The position numbers were made by a program, and so were the translations under genes. From Symbiodinium natans (taxonomy: Eukaryota; Sar; Dinophyceae; Suessiales; Symbiodiniaceae), in NCBI GenBank assembly GCA_905221605.1, contig CAJNDS010002118.1, positions 186,001-250,000 on the forward strand: 64,000 nucleotides of DNA, given 5' to 3'. The notes under the pieces are model-generated. The model had not been told where the DNA came from. It saw only the letters and a list, made by a program, of their open reading frames with translations, and made no database searches. Of the stretch, positions 22,651-39,345 are shown piece by piece; position 1 is the stretch's first letter; every line of letters starts with the position of its first letter.

Positions 22651-25600
22651 TCAGATAATTTCATGTCTTTTCACATCCAGAACCCTATGTTGATTCAACG
22701 GGGCTCGGATTCTTTGTGTGTCAAGCCACTTGGGGTCCTCAAGACTCATGCGCTTCATAGCGATCTGGGCAGAGGCATCAACCATTCTCTCATACGTGCA
22801 CTCAATCCTTTTGACAAGGTCCTCCAGCTTCACGATCTGCCTAAGCAGCACCAGTGCGAGATCAGTTTGTCCTATTTCTGTAGATTGTGGTTTACGCTTT
22901 ATCTTAGGGGAACAGTTCAGCCCTAGGCTCTGCTTAGCTTGGGCGGTCTTCTCCGGGGCAACACCTCTGAGCTTCTCCAGCAGGGTCGAAATCTTTTCCT
23001 GCACCACGAGCAGCTCCCCCTTGTGGATCTCCAGCTTGTCGGCCTTTGCAAGATAGGAAAATCTGTAATTTAGGGTTGTACAGGGTTTATGGGGTTTAGG
23101 GGTTATAGTTATATAGGGTTTACATGTAGGGTTTACATGGGTTTATATAGGGTTTAAGGGTTTATGTCTACGGTTTGTAGGTTTATACTCATAGTGTTTA
23201 TATATCATATTAATTATACACAAGAGGGCTTCTGTGTAGGACCTATAGGGCCTTATAGGATTTATATACAGAGTAGGATGGATCACTACAGTAACAGCGT
23301 GTGGGCTTCATGAACATCCCGAACCCACACTGGACCCACAATGGCCTCAGTCTTTGGCGCCTCGACTTCGGCTGCAGTCTGGAGGCCCAGATTTGCTGGC
23401 GTCACGACCGGTGCTTTGTCCGTAGTGAGCCCAAAGTCACCTGAACCCGTAGCCTCGGCAGTCTCCTCGCAAAGCTCGCTCTGCCTCAACCGCTTGGTGC
23501 CCTTCACACGAAGTCGACACCAATAGTACTTCAACGACTTGTCAACCAAGTCTGTCCTTAAGTCTGTATCAGACAAGTCAAAGCCAAAGCCGTTTTCTTC
23601 TTCCCTATAAACCCTAGAAACCCTAGAAAAGCCATAACCCCCTACAAATATATACCCTATAAACATATGTACACACCCTATGAACCCTAAAAGCCCTAAA
23701 CCCTATATAAACCCCTACAAATTATATACCCTATAAGCCCTAAACCCTATATCAACCCTATAAACCCTTACACCCTATAAACTCTAGAAACCCTAAAAGG
23801 CAATTGTTTGCACACATAACCGAAGGGGCAAGATCAAGTCATCACCGTTGGCCGCATCATTGCACCACGCCATAGTCTGGTCGGCTCGCTGCCTCAACAG
23901 CTTGAGCTTCTAGTCTATACTTGTTTGTGATGTACAACCACAAGACGAAATGCCAGACAAAGACCCTTTGCTTGGCTAGGGAAAACTTACAAAGTGATGA
24001 CATCCATTCAACAGCCCTGGGAACAGAAGTAATGCGACCTGCGAACTGGGAGTATCCAAGATCTCTCTTCATCTCAGTCAACGAGTAGTACCCCCCTTCC
24101 TCCTCCAGGAGGTTGGACTTCTCGGTTTGCTTCTTCAGCATGACACGGCGCACAAACTGTTCCTGCAGGTAGCGAGAGGAACTTGTCTAACTCTACACAA
24201 CCCTGTTGTAAGGACATTGTAAGCAACTAGTTATTTGACTCTACACTCCGTATCCTTGTTACCGTTCGCCCTGATGAACTGTGCCATCAGATTGTCCCTG
24301 ACTGTGCCCTTCTGAAGGTACATTTGGTGGATCTCTTCCGGGACATCCAGGCGCCCACTTGTTTGCTTCCTCTCGCACGCCCGACCAAATCTTCCACGCC
24401 AGTTATTGAACTCCTGAAGAGTCAAGTGGAGGTCCGCCACATCCACGTGGGTGCGGGGTTGCTTTTTGGCCTCTCAATCATTTAAGACACGGAAATAGGT
24501 GCCCCCCAACAAATAGGCCTGCTAAAAAATCATTTCCTTGCCCTAAGCAATCCTGCATGGCCAGTGTGTGCCTTCGTGGACAGGTCTGCCTCGCTGCTTT
24601 CCGGAATGTCCAACTGGTGCCGTGGCAAGGACGGCGGGGTCGTGAGTGTGCTTGCAGATCTGGTAGAGGACGGGGGCGTCTGACCAGGATTGTAAGTTCA
24701 GCCCCTTTGCTTTCTTAAAGGCTATATGGGTTTAGGGTTTATAACGGTTTATAGGGTTTATAGGGTGTTGAGGGTTTAGGGTGGTTTGTAGGGTTTATAG
24801 GGTTTAGTTTTTTTTGGCTTTAGGGTTCTACAAAACGGCGCCTGGGTTGCACCATTCTCGGAAGAGGTTGAGGCTTGGATGCGCTTGGAAGGAGGCGGGG
24901 ATGCAGGTTGCGTTTCTGCTACCTGAAGCATGAAAGCAGCCAGGGCCACGTCAGTGATCTCACCCAGGCCATCACCACCAGCCTCAGATCTAAACCCTAT
25001 AACCCTAAACCCTATAAACCCTATATATGAACCCTATATGAACCCGGCAAGCCCTAAACCCTTTCAACCCTTCGAACCCTTTCAGCCCTTTCAGCCCTTT
25101 CAACACTTTCAACACTTTCAACCCTTTCAACCCTTTCAACCCTTTCAACCCTTTCACCCCTTTCAACCCTTTCAACCCTTTCAGCCCTTTCAACCCTTCA
25201 GCCCTTTCAGCCTGTTCAGCCCTTTCAGCCCGTTCAGCCCTTTCAGCCCTTTCAACCCTTTCAACCCTAAACCACCCTAAACCACCCTAAACCCTATAAA
25301 CCATATGGCAAAGCGCATGAGCTGTAGGTAGCTAGATACAATACGAATAAGGCGAGGCCTCCAAGTAACCGAGGCAGTCTCAAGCACATCAGGGCTTGGA
25401 GAATCAAGAAGCATGTAGGCATCACTCTGGATCACTGCTTCGTGCGTGTCTTCTTCTTCATCACTACAAGCACCATAAAGATCACATGAACCCCCCGCGA
25501 GAAGAGCAAAAGTCTCCTCCTTGGGTGCCACCGTGGCCTCCGCTTTGGTCACCGATTCCTTCGCAACCATCTCCTGACCAGGGGGGTTTAGGGTTTATAG

Positions 25601-26075
25601 GGTTTATAGGGTTTCGGGTTTATAGGGTTTAGGGTTTATAGGGTTTAGGGTTTATAATAGGGTTTAGGGTCTATAATAGGGTTTAGGGTTTATAGGGTTT
25701 AGGGTTTAGGGTTTATAGGGTTTAGGGTATAGGGTTTAGGGTTTAGGGTTTATAGGGTTTATAGGGTTTAGGGTTTATAGGGTTTAGGGCAGGGTGGAAG
25801 GTTGAGGGTTTATAGACCCTAAAAACCCTCATAAACCCTAAACCCTATAACCCTAAACCCTAAATCCAAAACATAGGATTTATAGGGTTTATAGGGTTTA
25901 TGTAGGGTAAACGAAGCTGCTCGTAGCAATCCTGCAAGAAAGCTTGAAGTGAAGCTGCATCTTCTGGAATGGCTTCCATCAGTTGAGTACCATCCAAAGT
26001 TTTCAACGCCGACAGAAGGGAGCTGCAAGACAGCGTTCGGGATTCAAGACGCTCAGGTCGATGATGGCCGGACAT
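22651..26075 (-). CDS. Dispersed dinoflagellate family with WRxxFxRxxERK module
   Basis: A multi-exon gene, function unknown. Exons I can place: 26075 to about 25913 (LLSALKTLDGTQLMEAIPE, start ATG 26075 tentative); 25573 to about 25310 (EMVAKESVTKAEATV, Glu-rich); 24989-24842 (GDGLGEITDVALAAFMLQ); 24679-24542 (Ser/Thr/Pro-rich); 24413-24240 (EFNNWRGRFGRACERKQ, VPEEIHQMYLQKG); 24162-23991 (EQFVRRVMLKK, EEEGGYYSLTEMKRDLGYS); 23563 to about 23290 (LKYYWCRLRVKGTKRLRQ); 23043-22651 (KISTLLEKLRGVAPEKTAQ, probably helical), stop TGA. Junction phases agree for 24842/24679 (GC donor), 24542/24413 (GC donor), 24240/24162 and 23991/23563 (GTAAGT donor). The first two junctions are unresolved. I recall a Symbiodiniaceae family with the same WR-F-R-ERK and GGxYS blocks. 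Its introns are filled with TTTATAGGG-type repeats in both orientations. Confidence 0.55.
25050..25270 (-). repeat. Tandem 9-mer TTGAAAGGG array inside an intron
   Basis: About 25 units of CCCTTTCAA/CCCTTTCAG on the plus strand. It follows CCCTATAAA units and precedes CCCTAAACCA units, so it appears to be a drifted and re-amplified telomere-like variant. The plus-strand open frame spelling PFQPFQ is a by-product. Confidence 0.85.
25586..25870 (+). repeat. TTTATAGGG/TTTAGGG array inside an intron
   Basis: Alternating GGGTTTATA and GGGTTTA units on the plus strand, i.e. antisense to the gene, followed at 25815-25865 by a short CCCTATAAA block in the other orientation. The array fills the intron between the first two recognised exons of the WRxxF gene. 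Confidence 0.85.
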
Positions 26076-26189
26076 TACGAAATGGCTTTCTAAACCAAAA
26101 CACAACAACACCCCTCACCAACAGTCTTGAACATGGAAGCATTACGAAAGGACAGCAGAACAGAAAGGGGAGAGCACAGGCCATACATT

Positions 26190-26375
26190 TTGTATGGTTT
26201 TTTTTGGGCGTTGCATGGGTTTTGTGTGGGTTTTTTTGGGCGCTTGTTTCTAAGCGTCGTTTTTTTTTTGTGCGTTCCTTTTTTTTTTTGGGCGTAGCGT
26301 GGCTGTTTTTGGGCGGGAGTCGTTCATTTTTGGGCGTTGCACGGGTGTTTCTGGGCGTTGTGCTTTTTTTGGCGC
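26190..26375 (+). repeat. T-rich repeats ending GGGCG
   Basis: At least six degenerate units of T(5-9) followed by GGGCGT(T/A)GC and a variable (G)GGTGTTT part. It lies in the gap between the methyltransferase-like gene and the WRxxF gene, is not telomere-like in length, and occurs only here in the window. Confidence 0.6.
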
Positions 26376-26573
26376 GAGGAAACCCAGTTAAACAAAGGAA
26401 AACGTCAGAAAAGTCCTATTTCGGGGGTTGGAGGAGGAACCCCTCTTCTGTTTTAAGCCACTAGAGAGCTTGAGAATCTAGCTTGCTCGGGGCCTTGGGC
26501 CTAGATCATCAACCGTCAAAAAGCAGCTACTCTTCTTTTCAGCGTGAGCCCATGAACTGCCTAGCTTTGCTAG

Positions 26574-32491
<5,918 letters not shown>

Positions 32492-32499
32492 CCTGGCAC

Positions 32500-32800
32500 A
32501 GCTGCGAGGGTGTTCATAGGGTATATAGGGATCTTAGGGCTTCTTAGGGTTTATAGGGTTTTTAGGCTTCACCCAAACCCTAAAACCCTAAAACCCTAAA
32601 ACCCTAAAACCCTAAAACCCTAAACCCTAAATCCTATGAACCCTATATAACCAATTCAATATAAACCCTAAACCCGAAACCCTAAACCCTATAAACCCTG
32701 TAAACCCTATAAACCCTATAAACCCTGAACCCTATAAACCCCATAAACCCTATAAACCCTATAAAGCCTATAAACCCTATCAACCCTAAACCCTTCATAG
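32500..32800. repeat. Inverted pair of telomere-like arrays between two genes
   Basis: Plus-strand TTTAGGG-type units (about 32510-32570) are followed directly by CCCTAAA, CCCTAAAA and CCCTATAAA units (about 32574-32796), giving a head-to-head arrangement. It sits upstream of the methyltransferase-like gene start and downstream of the acidic-protein gene, followed at about 32815-32885 by a TA/TG microsatellite. Confidence 0.8.
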
Positions 32801-33001
32801 GTTTTTAAAAGTTTATATATGGTGTATATATATATATATATATGTGTGTGTGTCTTATGTATACATATATATATACATATATAGATTATAAGGGTTTATG
32901 GGGCTTAGACGGTTTAGGGTTGTGTATATTAAGGCTTCGCAGGGTTCATTGCTTCGAGGCTTGAAGGTATTTTGTGCCAGTAACAAGATTTTGGCCCTTA
33001 C

Positions 33002-34582
33002 CGACCCTTTACCCGCAGCACCATCTAAGAGATGATCTCGAAACCCCTTTAACACCTAGAAACCCTCTCAAACCTATAACGAACCCAATTTTGACACCAG
33101 AAAGCCTATAAACCCTACATAAACCCTATATAAATCCTGAATCCGAAACCCTAAAACCATGATGCGTTGATTCCAAGTCCTGTTCGCTGGTTGCCCTGAC
33201 TTCTCCACGATGCCTGCAAGCTTGATTTTGCAGGCCTCAATGAACTTTGCACGCTGCTCCGGCGTAATCTTGTCGCTCACCCAACCGAAAGTCTTAGCGT
33301 TGAACAACTTCGGGTCGATAGGCTGGGCACGGAAGATGGTGTTGGGCGGGCTTAGCATTTCGGGGCTGGAGTCCACAACCGTAGGGGCCACCTCCACGCT
33401 CGCCTCCTCGTCCTCGAGAAGCCTATCCGACCACACCTCGGACAGAGTGTGAGCCACCTCGTACCCCACAGCAGCACTCCGTTCTGCAATCTTCTCGGCA
33501 CGAGTCTTGACACACTCGACCGCTGAGGGCTCGATGGGGGCTTCCAAGGCTTGGGAATCGATGACCTGAACCTCCAAGGCTTGGGACTCAACGACCTGTA
33601 TGGGGGACTCCAAAGCTTGGGCATCCGAGGCTTGGGACTCGATGGGATCTGTGGGGGCCTCCAAAGGGTCGGGATAAATGTCCTTCTCAGGACCGAGCTC
33701 CTGTGTCGGCTCCACAGACCGGATCTGCGGTTCCTTCGCTTCTGTCTCAAGGAAGTTGAAGATTGTGGCGCGGTCTTCAGCACGCCTGTTCATCTCCTCA
33801 AGCGATTCCCCCCCCTCATCCTCAGCCCCCTGGTCATCACCATCATCATCTTCATCAGGCTCCTCCTCCTGGAGGGCAGCCTGGATATCTGCCTCATTGG
33901 GGAGTCGGCCGCACCTTTGCAGTGCGTCCTGCATCACAAACGACGTCATCAAAACAACTGCCCCTCCTACCCCAAAAAATTACACACCCCTGAAGCTCCT
34001 TGAGGGCAACGAAACCTTCCTTCAAGGTGAACCAGATCTTGAAGACGTCCTTGTCCTGAGCTGCATGCAGAGTCTACAACAAAACAATTCCAATTTACAT
34101 TTTACATGTCTGTTTATATTCAGAGAAACAATAACAAACAGCCTGTGGGCCACGAAATGAGATCAAGGCTCACGTGGCTTCTCATCACGAATCACTTTCG
34201 GCCTCATCTTCGAAAAGATTTTGTGAACACACCACGCGTCCTTGAAGGCCCAGGCTTGGGCATCAAAACCCTCGATTTCTTTGTAATGCACTCGATGCTT
34301 GTCGTACCATGCCAGGAACATCACTGCGATCATTTCCACAGGATCAGCAGACAACCGCATGCGACCCTTCATTTTCTGGGCCATCTCGGACAGCACCTCA
34401 AAGTTGTAGCTGATATTCTCAAGCGATGGCCGCACTTCCTTTTTGCCTTGAGCATCTCGCATCAGGCGCTTGCCCTGCGATGCAACAGCTCGCAAGGACG
34501 AAAACTCATCCCAGTATTCGGCCATCGACTGAGCTTGCTCCAAGGTGCAAGCAGGCCCATCCTCCATGATTTTGCGGGGCAT
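33002..34582 (-). CDS. Acidic protein of unknown function, 3' end not resolved
   Basis: Four exons with matching phases: 34582-34174 (GTGAGC donor), 34060-33984 (QDKDVFKIWFTLKEGFVALK), 33928-33158 and 33055-33002 (GTAAGG donor), 437 codons in all, with at least one later exon not found (perhaps near 32960-32860). Start ATG 34582 follows ATCCAG, a possible spliced-leader acceptor. The N-terminal part (MPRKIMEDGPACTLEQAQSM) looks helical. Then follow a very acidic stretch (EEEPDEDDDGDD), Glu-Ser-Gln-Ala repeats (variants of ESQALE), and a C-terminal segment with KLFNAKTFGWVSDKITPEQR. I recognise no domain. Its gap to the next gene is about 0.5 kb and both read the same way, as expected of dinoflagellate unidirectional clusters. 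Confidence 0.55.
33056..33157 (-). other. Intron built almost entirely of telomere-like units
   Basis: This 102-nt intron starts right after exon ATG with GTTTTAGGGTTTCGG and continues through TATATAGGG, GTAGGG and TATAGG units to a TTTCTAG acceptor. The flanking exons join in phase 0. Donor and acceptor appear to be contributed by the repeat itself. Confidence 0.6.
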
Positions 34583-34599
34583 CCTGGATGCCGATCTTC

Positions 34600-35230
34600 A
34601 GCCCTCTATACACAGCACCCGCAGCAACATCAAGATTGCTGCAATCGACGAAAATGCTGCAGCCACATGTGGCTTGTGCACATCTAGACATAGCTCGGCT
34701 TACATGGAGCCTACCTCAATGTTTTCTTTAGGCCACCACATGGCACCTCAACTGAACCTCAAGTAAGCTATATATAGTGCTTGAAACACAAACCCTTGCA
34801 AGGCCGTTTCTAGCACACCCAGCTGAGTTATAGATTCCACAATCCCCCAAACCTCGAATCTGAACCTGTGCACGGGATGGCGCACCTTCGTAGCATCCAA
34901 GGCCATCTTGGAGCCACCCCCCCGCGAGCAGCGTGGTGTGTGCGGCTGGTTTCGGCCGGCATGGAAAGGGCTAAAGGGTTGTCTTTATGTTCTTGTTTTT
35001 TCTAACTGTGTGCTAGTCGGGTTGTTGAAGACCTGGAAATGCGTTCCAAACCTTTCTTCCCATAGCTTATCCTTCTTTGAGGTTCTAATACCGGGTTGAA
35101 ACGAGTATATGTCGCATCCATAGGGCTCGATCCTCTGCATTGTAGCCAAATCTAAGCGGCAACCAAAAATGCCCAGAATTATGGGCGGATCGCTGTTTTC
35201 TAGGCGCCCCTAAAAAACGGTCATCGTTTC
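34600..35230. other. Unique spacer upstream of the gene island
   Basis: Non-repetitive, moderately GC-rich sequence with short open frames on both strands (for example 34545-34766 and 34908-35099 plus) but no recognisable exon. It probably contains the 5' region of the acidic-protein gene. I see no TATA box or other promoter signal I would defend. Confidence 0.4.
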
Positions 35231-36693
35231 AGGCTCCAGGTAGGGTTTAGGGTTTAGGGTTTAGGGTTTATGGTTTAGGGTTAGGCACTGCAACGCTGAA
35301 TGGTGGTGGCCTGGGGTGCGCAGTAGTGGCCTTAGTTCTTTGTCGTCTTTGGGCGTGGATAACCCTGTAGACCTAAACGCCTAATGCAAGAGGTAAAGGG
35401 TCCCGAAGACCTCAACCCCGTGATCTTTCTCGAGGCACTTTGGAGAAGCCCTAAACCCTAAACCCTAAACCCTAAACGCTGAAGACCGACCTAAACACCC
35501 CAAGCCTCTTAAACCCCAAGACCCCCGAGCCCTTTAAAACCCTGAAGACGCAAAGTTCCGCCGAGCCCTTTAAGAAAGTTGAAAGCGCAAAGCTTTGTTT
35601 ACACCCAGAACTCTAAACCTAGATGCCTCGACGCTCCCCACACCCCTCCCCAAATGCCCATAGTCCGGCTGTCTTGCGAGCTGAGGCCACAAGTTGGCCC
35701 TGCAAAGCCTCTGCTATATAGGGTGGTCGACTAGGGTTTAGGGTTTAGGGTTTAGGGTTTAGGGCTTAGGGCTTAGGGCTTAGGGTTTAGGGTTTAGGGT
35801 TTAGGGTTTAGGGCTGCCAGAATCGTGGGCTTCGGGTCTTCGAGAATGTCGTCATACGCAGCAGCCGCCCTTGCTCCAACCATTCCCGAGCTGGCCATGC
35901 CCAGGCCCAGGCAGTCGCACATGTACCCTAAACCCTAAACCCTAAACCCTAAAGACCAACCTGCACAAGCATAAGGCATTCATGGGCATCCGAGGGTTCA
36001 GCAGCTCAGCTGAGGGACACGGACCCCAGGCCTCCTTCTGATAAGGGAACCCTATTTTTGGGTTTAGGATTTAGGGTTTAGGGTTTAGGGTTTAGGGTCC
36101 CTATATAATGATACTTCTAGCCTCCCCCAACCCCGCCCAAAAAACCAAAAAACAAAGTGTGCAGACTTTGTGGGACGTTCCAACTAAGCCTGAAGAGTAG
36201 AATAGTCAAACCTGGCTGTATGCCTTGTTCTAAGCTCAACCCTAAACCCTAAACCCTAAATCCTAAACCCTAAGGTTTCTTGAGAAGCCCCTCGAAGCTT
36301 CGTACAGCCTGACCCATCTTGAGACGTCGATCTCGCCCCAGGAAGGATTTGGGGCATGGAGTTTAGACTCTAAACCCTAAACCCTAAACCCTAAACCCTA
36401 AATCCTAAACCCTGAACCCTGAACCCTGAACCCTGAACCCTGAACCCTGAACCCAAACCCTGAATGAGTCCGGCCTAGGCTTGCTGGGACGTCCTTAGGG
36501 ACTGGCACCTGGATCGTGAAGGTATTGGACCTGGAAGGTTCAGTGAGCAAGTTCAAGGCTGTAGAGCTTGGGGTTTAGGATCTGGTTGTCGGGTTTCATT
36601 CCCTTGAAGAGTTTAGGGGGTTAACCCTTAACCCTAAGCCCGGGGCTAATGTCACTGAGGCTGAGCCTTTGAGGGATTAAAACTTAGGGTCTA

Positions 36694-36716
36694 GAATTGG
36701 GGGGGGGGGGGGGGGG
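36694..36716 (+). repeat. Poly-G tract
   Basis: About 20 consecutive G. Similar homopolymers occur at about 14268-14283, 57583-57604 and 62285-62298 (G) and at 44310-44333 (C). Lengths of such runs are unreliable in assemblies. Confidence 0.8.
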
Positions 36717-38716
36717 AGTTTAGGGTTTAGACCCTAAACCCTAAACCCTACACCCTAAATTCACCCCTGGTTGACTATCTGACAAAAGGTTGCAGAAAAA
36801 AGCAGTAATCCCCATTTTGCATGCATAAGGAAGAATGTTATTTCTTTGGGGGGGGATTCGTACTTTCAGCAAATAGTAGATACTGATGGAGGGGGAGAAT
36901 CATCAAAATTATTTCGTTGTGGCCACCTCATTGTGTGGGCATCCTTTAATTGTAGATACTTGGGCGTTGCAGGGGCTTCCTGTATAGCAGCTTCATAAAC
37001 AGCCCAAGTATGTATTTTATTGGGACATGGACCTTTAGGGTATAAGTTGAGCCCCCCCTCAACTTCCTGACGGATCCAAGTCTGCTTTGGCACCAAGCCC
37101 TAAACCCTAAACTCTAGACCCTAAACCCTCAATCCTAGATTTCAGGCTTCTTTCTCCGCCTCCCCCCCTGGAACCCTGAAGCCCGATAGCCCTTTAAAGA
37201 TCGGATCCCAGGCACAGATCCACCGTCTTCGCTTTCGCTTCCGTCAGTACCTCACGTCACTTTCCAGGTAGCGTGTTTAAGGTTTAGAATCTGGGGTTCA
37301 GGGTTTAGGGTTTAGAGGCTTTGGGGTTTAGGGTGCCCGAACACCTCGAATACACCTGCAAGGGTGTAGGGGGATTAGCGTCTTAAACCTCAAACCTCAA
37401 CCCGAAATCCTAAACCCTAAACCTCTAGATCTTATAGATGATCTTGAATGCATAATATCAATTCTAGCTGATTGAAACAAGTATCGTCCTTCAGAGCAAT
37501 CTGAAAAAATAAGCTATCAATCAATCATCATCGCCCCCCTCCCCCCCGCCCCAATCCACCTGTGAAACTGAATGGGGGTTTACGAAAATAAGGGACCCCT
37601 TGATCTTGACCCAAATAGTCGGATTCCCTTATAATCAGGACCCCAATAGGGCCCCTAATATCGGAAACCCCCGTATGCACAAACCCTAAACCCTAAAACC
37701 TAAACCCTAAACCCTAAACCCCAAACCCCAAACATACAATAAGGACCCCAACAAGGTATCCCTAAATTTCGGCAACACCCAAATGTTGCGGGTTTGCCGA
37801 AGCACAAGGACCCAGCAGGGCTAGATCTCCACAGCATTTGCTGCAACTTGGATTTAAGGTTTAGGGTTTAGGGTTTAGGTTTTAGGGGGATTCATGGCAG
37901 TTACGCGCTGAGAGACGGTGGAAATTTAAGCTCTGCAGATGTCGCCTGCCTGCCAGCTGGGAGATCCGCGGATAGAAATCCACGGGAATGTTTTTTAACC
38001 TTTGAGGTCCAAAACCACGAGACGTGCTGCCAGAGCTTCGGATGTTTCATGCCCACGCAGCTGTGAGTAGACAAATCGCGGATTATAAAAGTGATTGCCT
38101 GTGCATTTCCGGCAAGTGAGCATCAGTTTGAAAAGTTGCGTCACCACATCGATAGCCGTTGTGTGCGGTATGGTTCAGGGTTTAGGGTTTAGGGTTTAGG
38201 GCTTAGGGCTTAGGGCTGAGAGCTTATGGTGTCGAACCTGAACCCCAAATCTAAACCCTTTAGCCCATTCACAAGGGCCCACCCTATACCCTGATGCCCT
38301 CGAGGCCCTTAACCGAAACCCTACCGCCTACACCTGCCTCAGCCTTAAATTGAACCCTCAGGTTTAGGGTTTAGGGTTTGGGGTTTGGGGTTTAAGGTGT
38401 GTGCAAATCCTAAAGCCTTAATGGTCTGCAAGGGCTTAGGGGATTTAGAAAAGATTCCAAACCCTAAGCCCTACTTCTCAAACTTCCTGCACCCTGCAGC
38501 CCGTGATCCAACCCACTCCCTACAGGTCCATGTGTATCAGTGCTAGGGTTTCTCCCAAAACCCTATAGTACCGGCCCTATACACTTGGGGTTTAGTAGGG
38601 TTGAGGGTTTGGGGTTAGGGTTGAGGGTTTGGCGTTCGAAGGGTGCAGAGAACAGAGTGTTTGGGTCGAGGTTTTAGGGTTTACAGTTCGAAATGGCGTG
38701 GACACCCAACCCTCCT

Positions 38717-39050
38717 AGGGTTTAGGGTTTAGGGTTTAGGGTTTAGGGTTAGGGTTTAGGGTTTAGGGTTTAGGGTTTAGGGTTTAGGGTTTAGGGTTTA
38801 GGGTTTAGGGTTTAGGGTTTAGGGTTTAGGGTTTAGGGTTTAGGGTTAGGTTTAGGGTTTAGGGTTTAGGGTTTAGGGTTTAGGGTTTAGGGTTTAGGGT
38901 TTAGGGTTTAGGGTTTAGGGTTTAGGGTTTAGGGTTTAGGGTTTAGGGTTTAGGGTTTAGGGTTTAGGGTGTAGGGTGTAGGGTTTAGGGTTTAGGGTTT
39001 AGGGTTTAGGGTTTAGGGTTTAGGGTTTAGGGTTTAGGGTTTAGGGTTTA
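38717..39050 (+). repeat. Longest near-perfect TTTAGGG array
   Basis: About 330 bp, some 47 units, with only a few variants (TTAGGG near 38750, one GGTTTAGG slip near 38850, two GTGTAGG units near 38970). It is interstitial, since it is followed by FB-type repeats rather than ending the sequence. Confidence 0.9.
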
Positions 39051-39074
39051 GATCACCTGGTGGACACCTGCTTT

Positions 39075-39235
39075 TAAGGGGTATAAGGAGGGACCCCTTC
39101 AAAGGGACCCTGAATCATATCCCCCTATATAACCCTACATATACCTTATGTAGTCCCGGTATACCTAAGTAGCCGCCAAACACCCCCTAAGGCCCCTTAA
39201 AGGGGTCCCTCCTGTAGTCCCTTGATGGTTTGGCA
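39075..39235. mobile_element. Foldback-like segment with GGGACCCCTT / AAGGGGTCCC ends
   Basis: GGAGGGACCCCTTCAAAGG near 39091 is inverted relative to CCTTAAAGGGGTCCCTCC near 39195, about 85 bp apart. The right half (GTCCCTCCTGTAGTCCCTTG) recurs at about 7275 (GTCCCTCCTTTAGTCCCTTG). It lies directly beside the longest TTTAGGG array. Confidence 0.5.
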
Positions 39236-39252
39236 GAGTGGTCCTTATAACC

Positions 39253-39345
39253 CTCTGAAAAATATTCCCGAACATGATCCTCTTAAAACCCCAGAAAGGA
39301 AAATATGAAACGCCCCAAGGGCCTGCTTAGTTATGCAAGACGACA
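39253..39345 (+). repeat. Dispersed repeat FB5, copy c
   Basis: Matches 9936-10020: CTGAAAAATATTCCCGAA, GATCCTCTTAAAACCC, GGAAAATATGAAA, then CAAGGGCCTGC. It supports FB5 as a dispersed family rather than a local tandem. Confidence 0.55.

Noticed and set aside
24930-25280. Open frame with PFQPFQ repeats on the plus strand
   Set aside because: It is a translation of the CCCTTTCAA array, antisense to a gene and within its intron.
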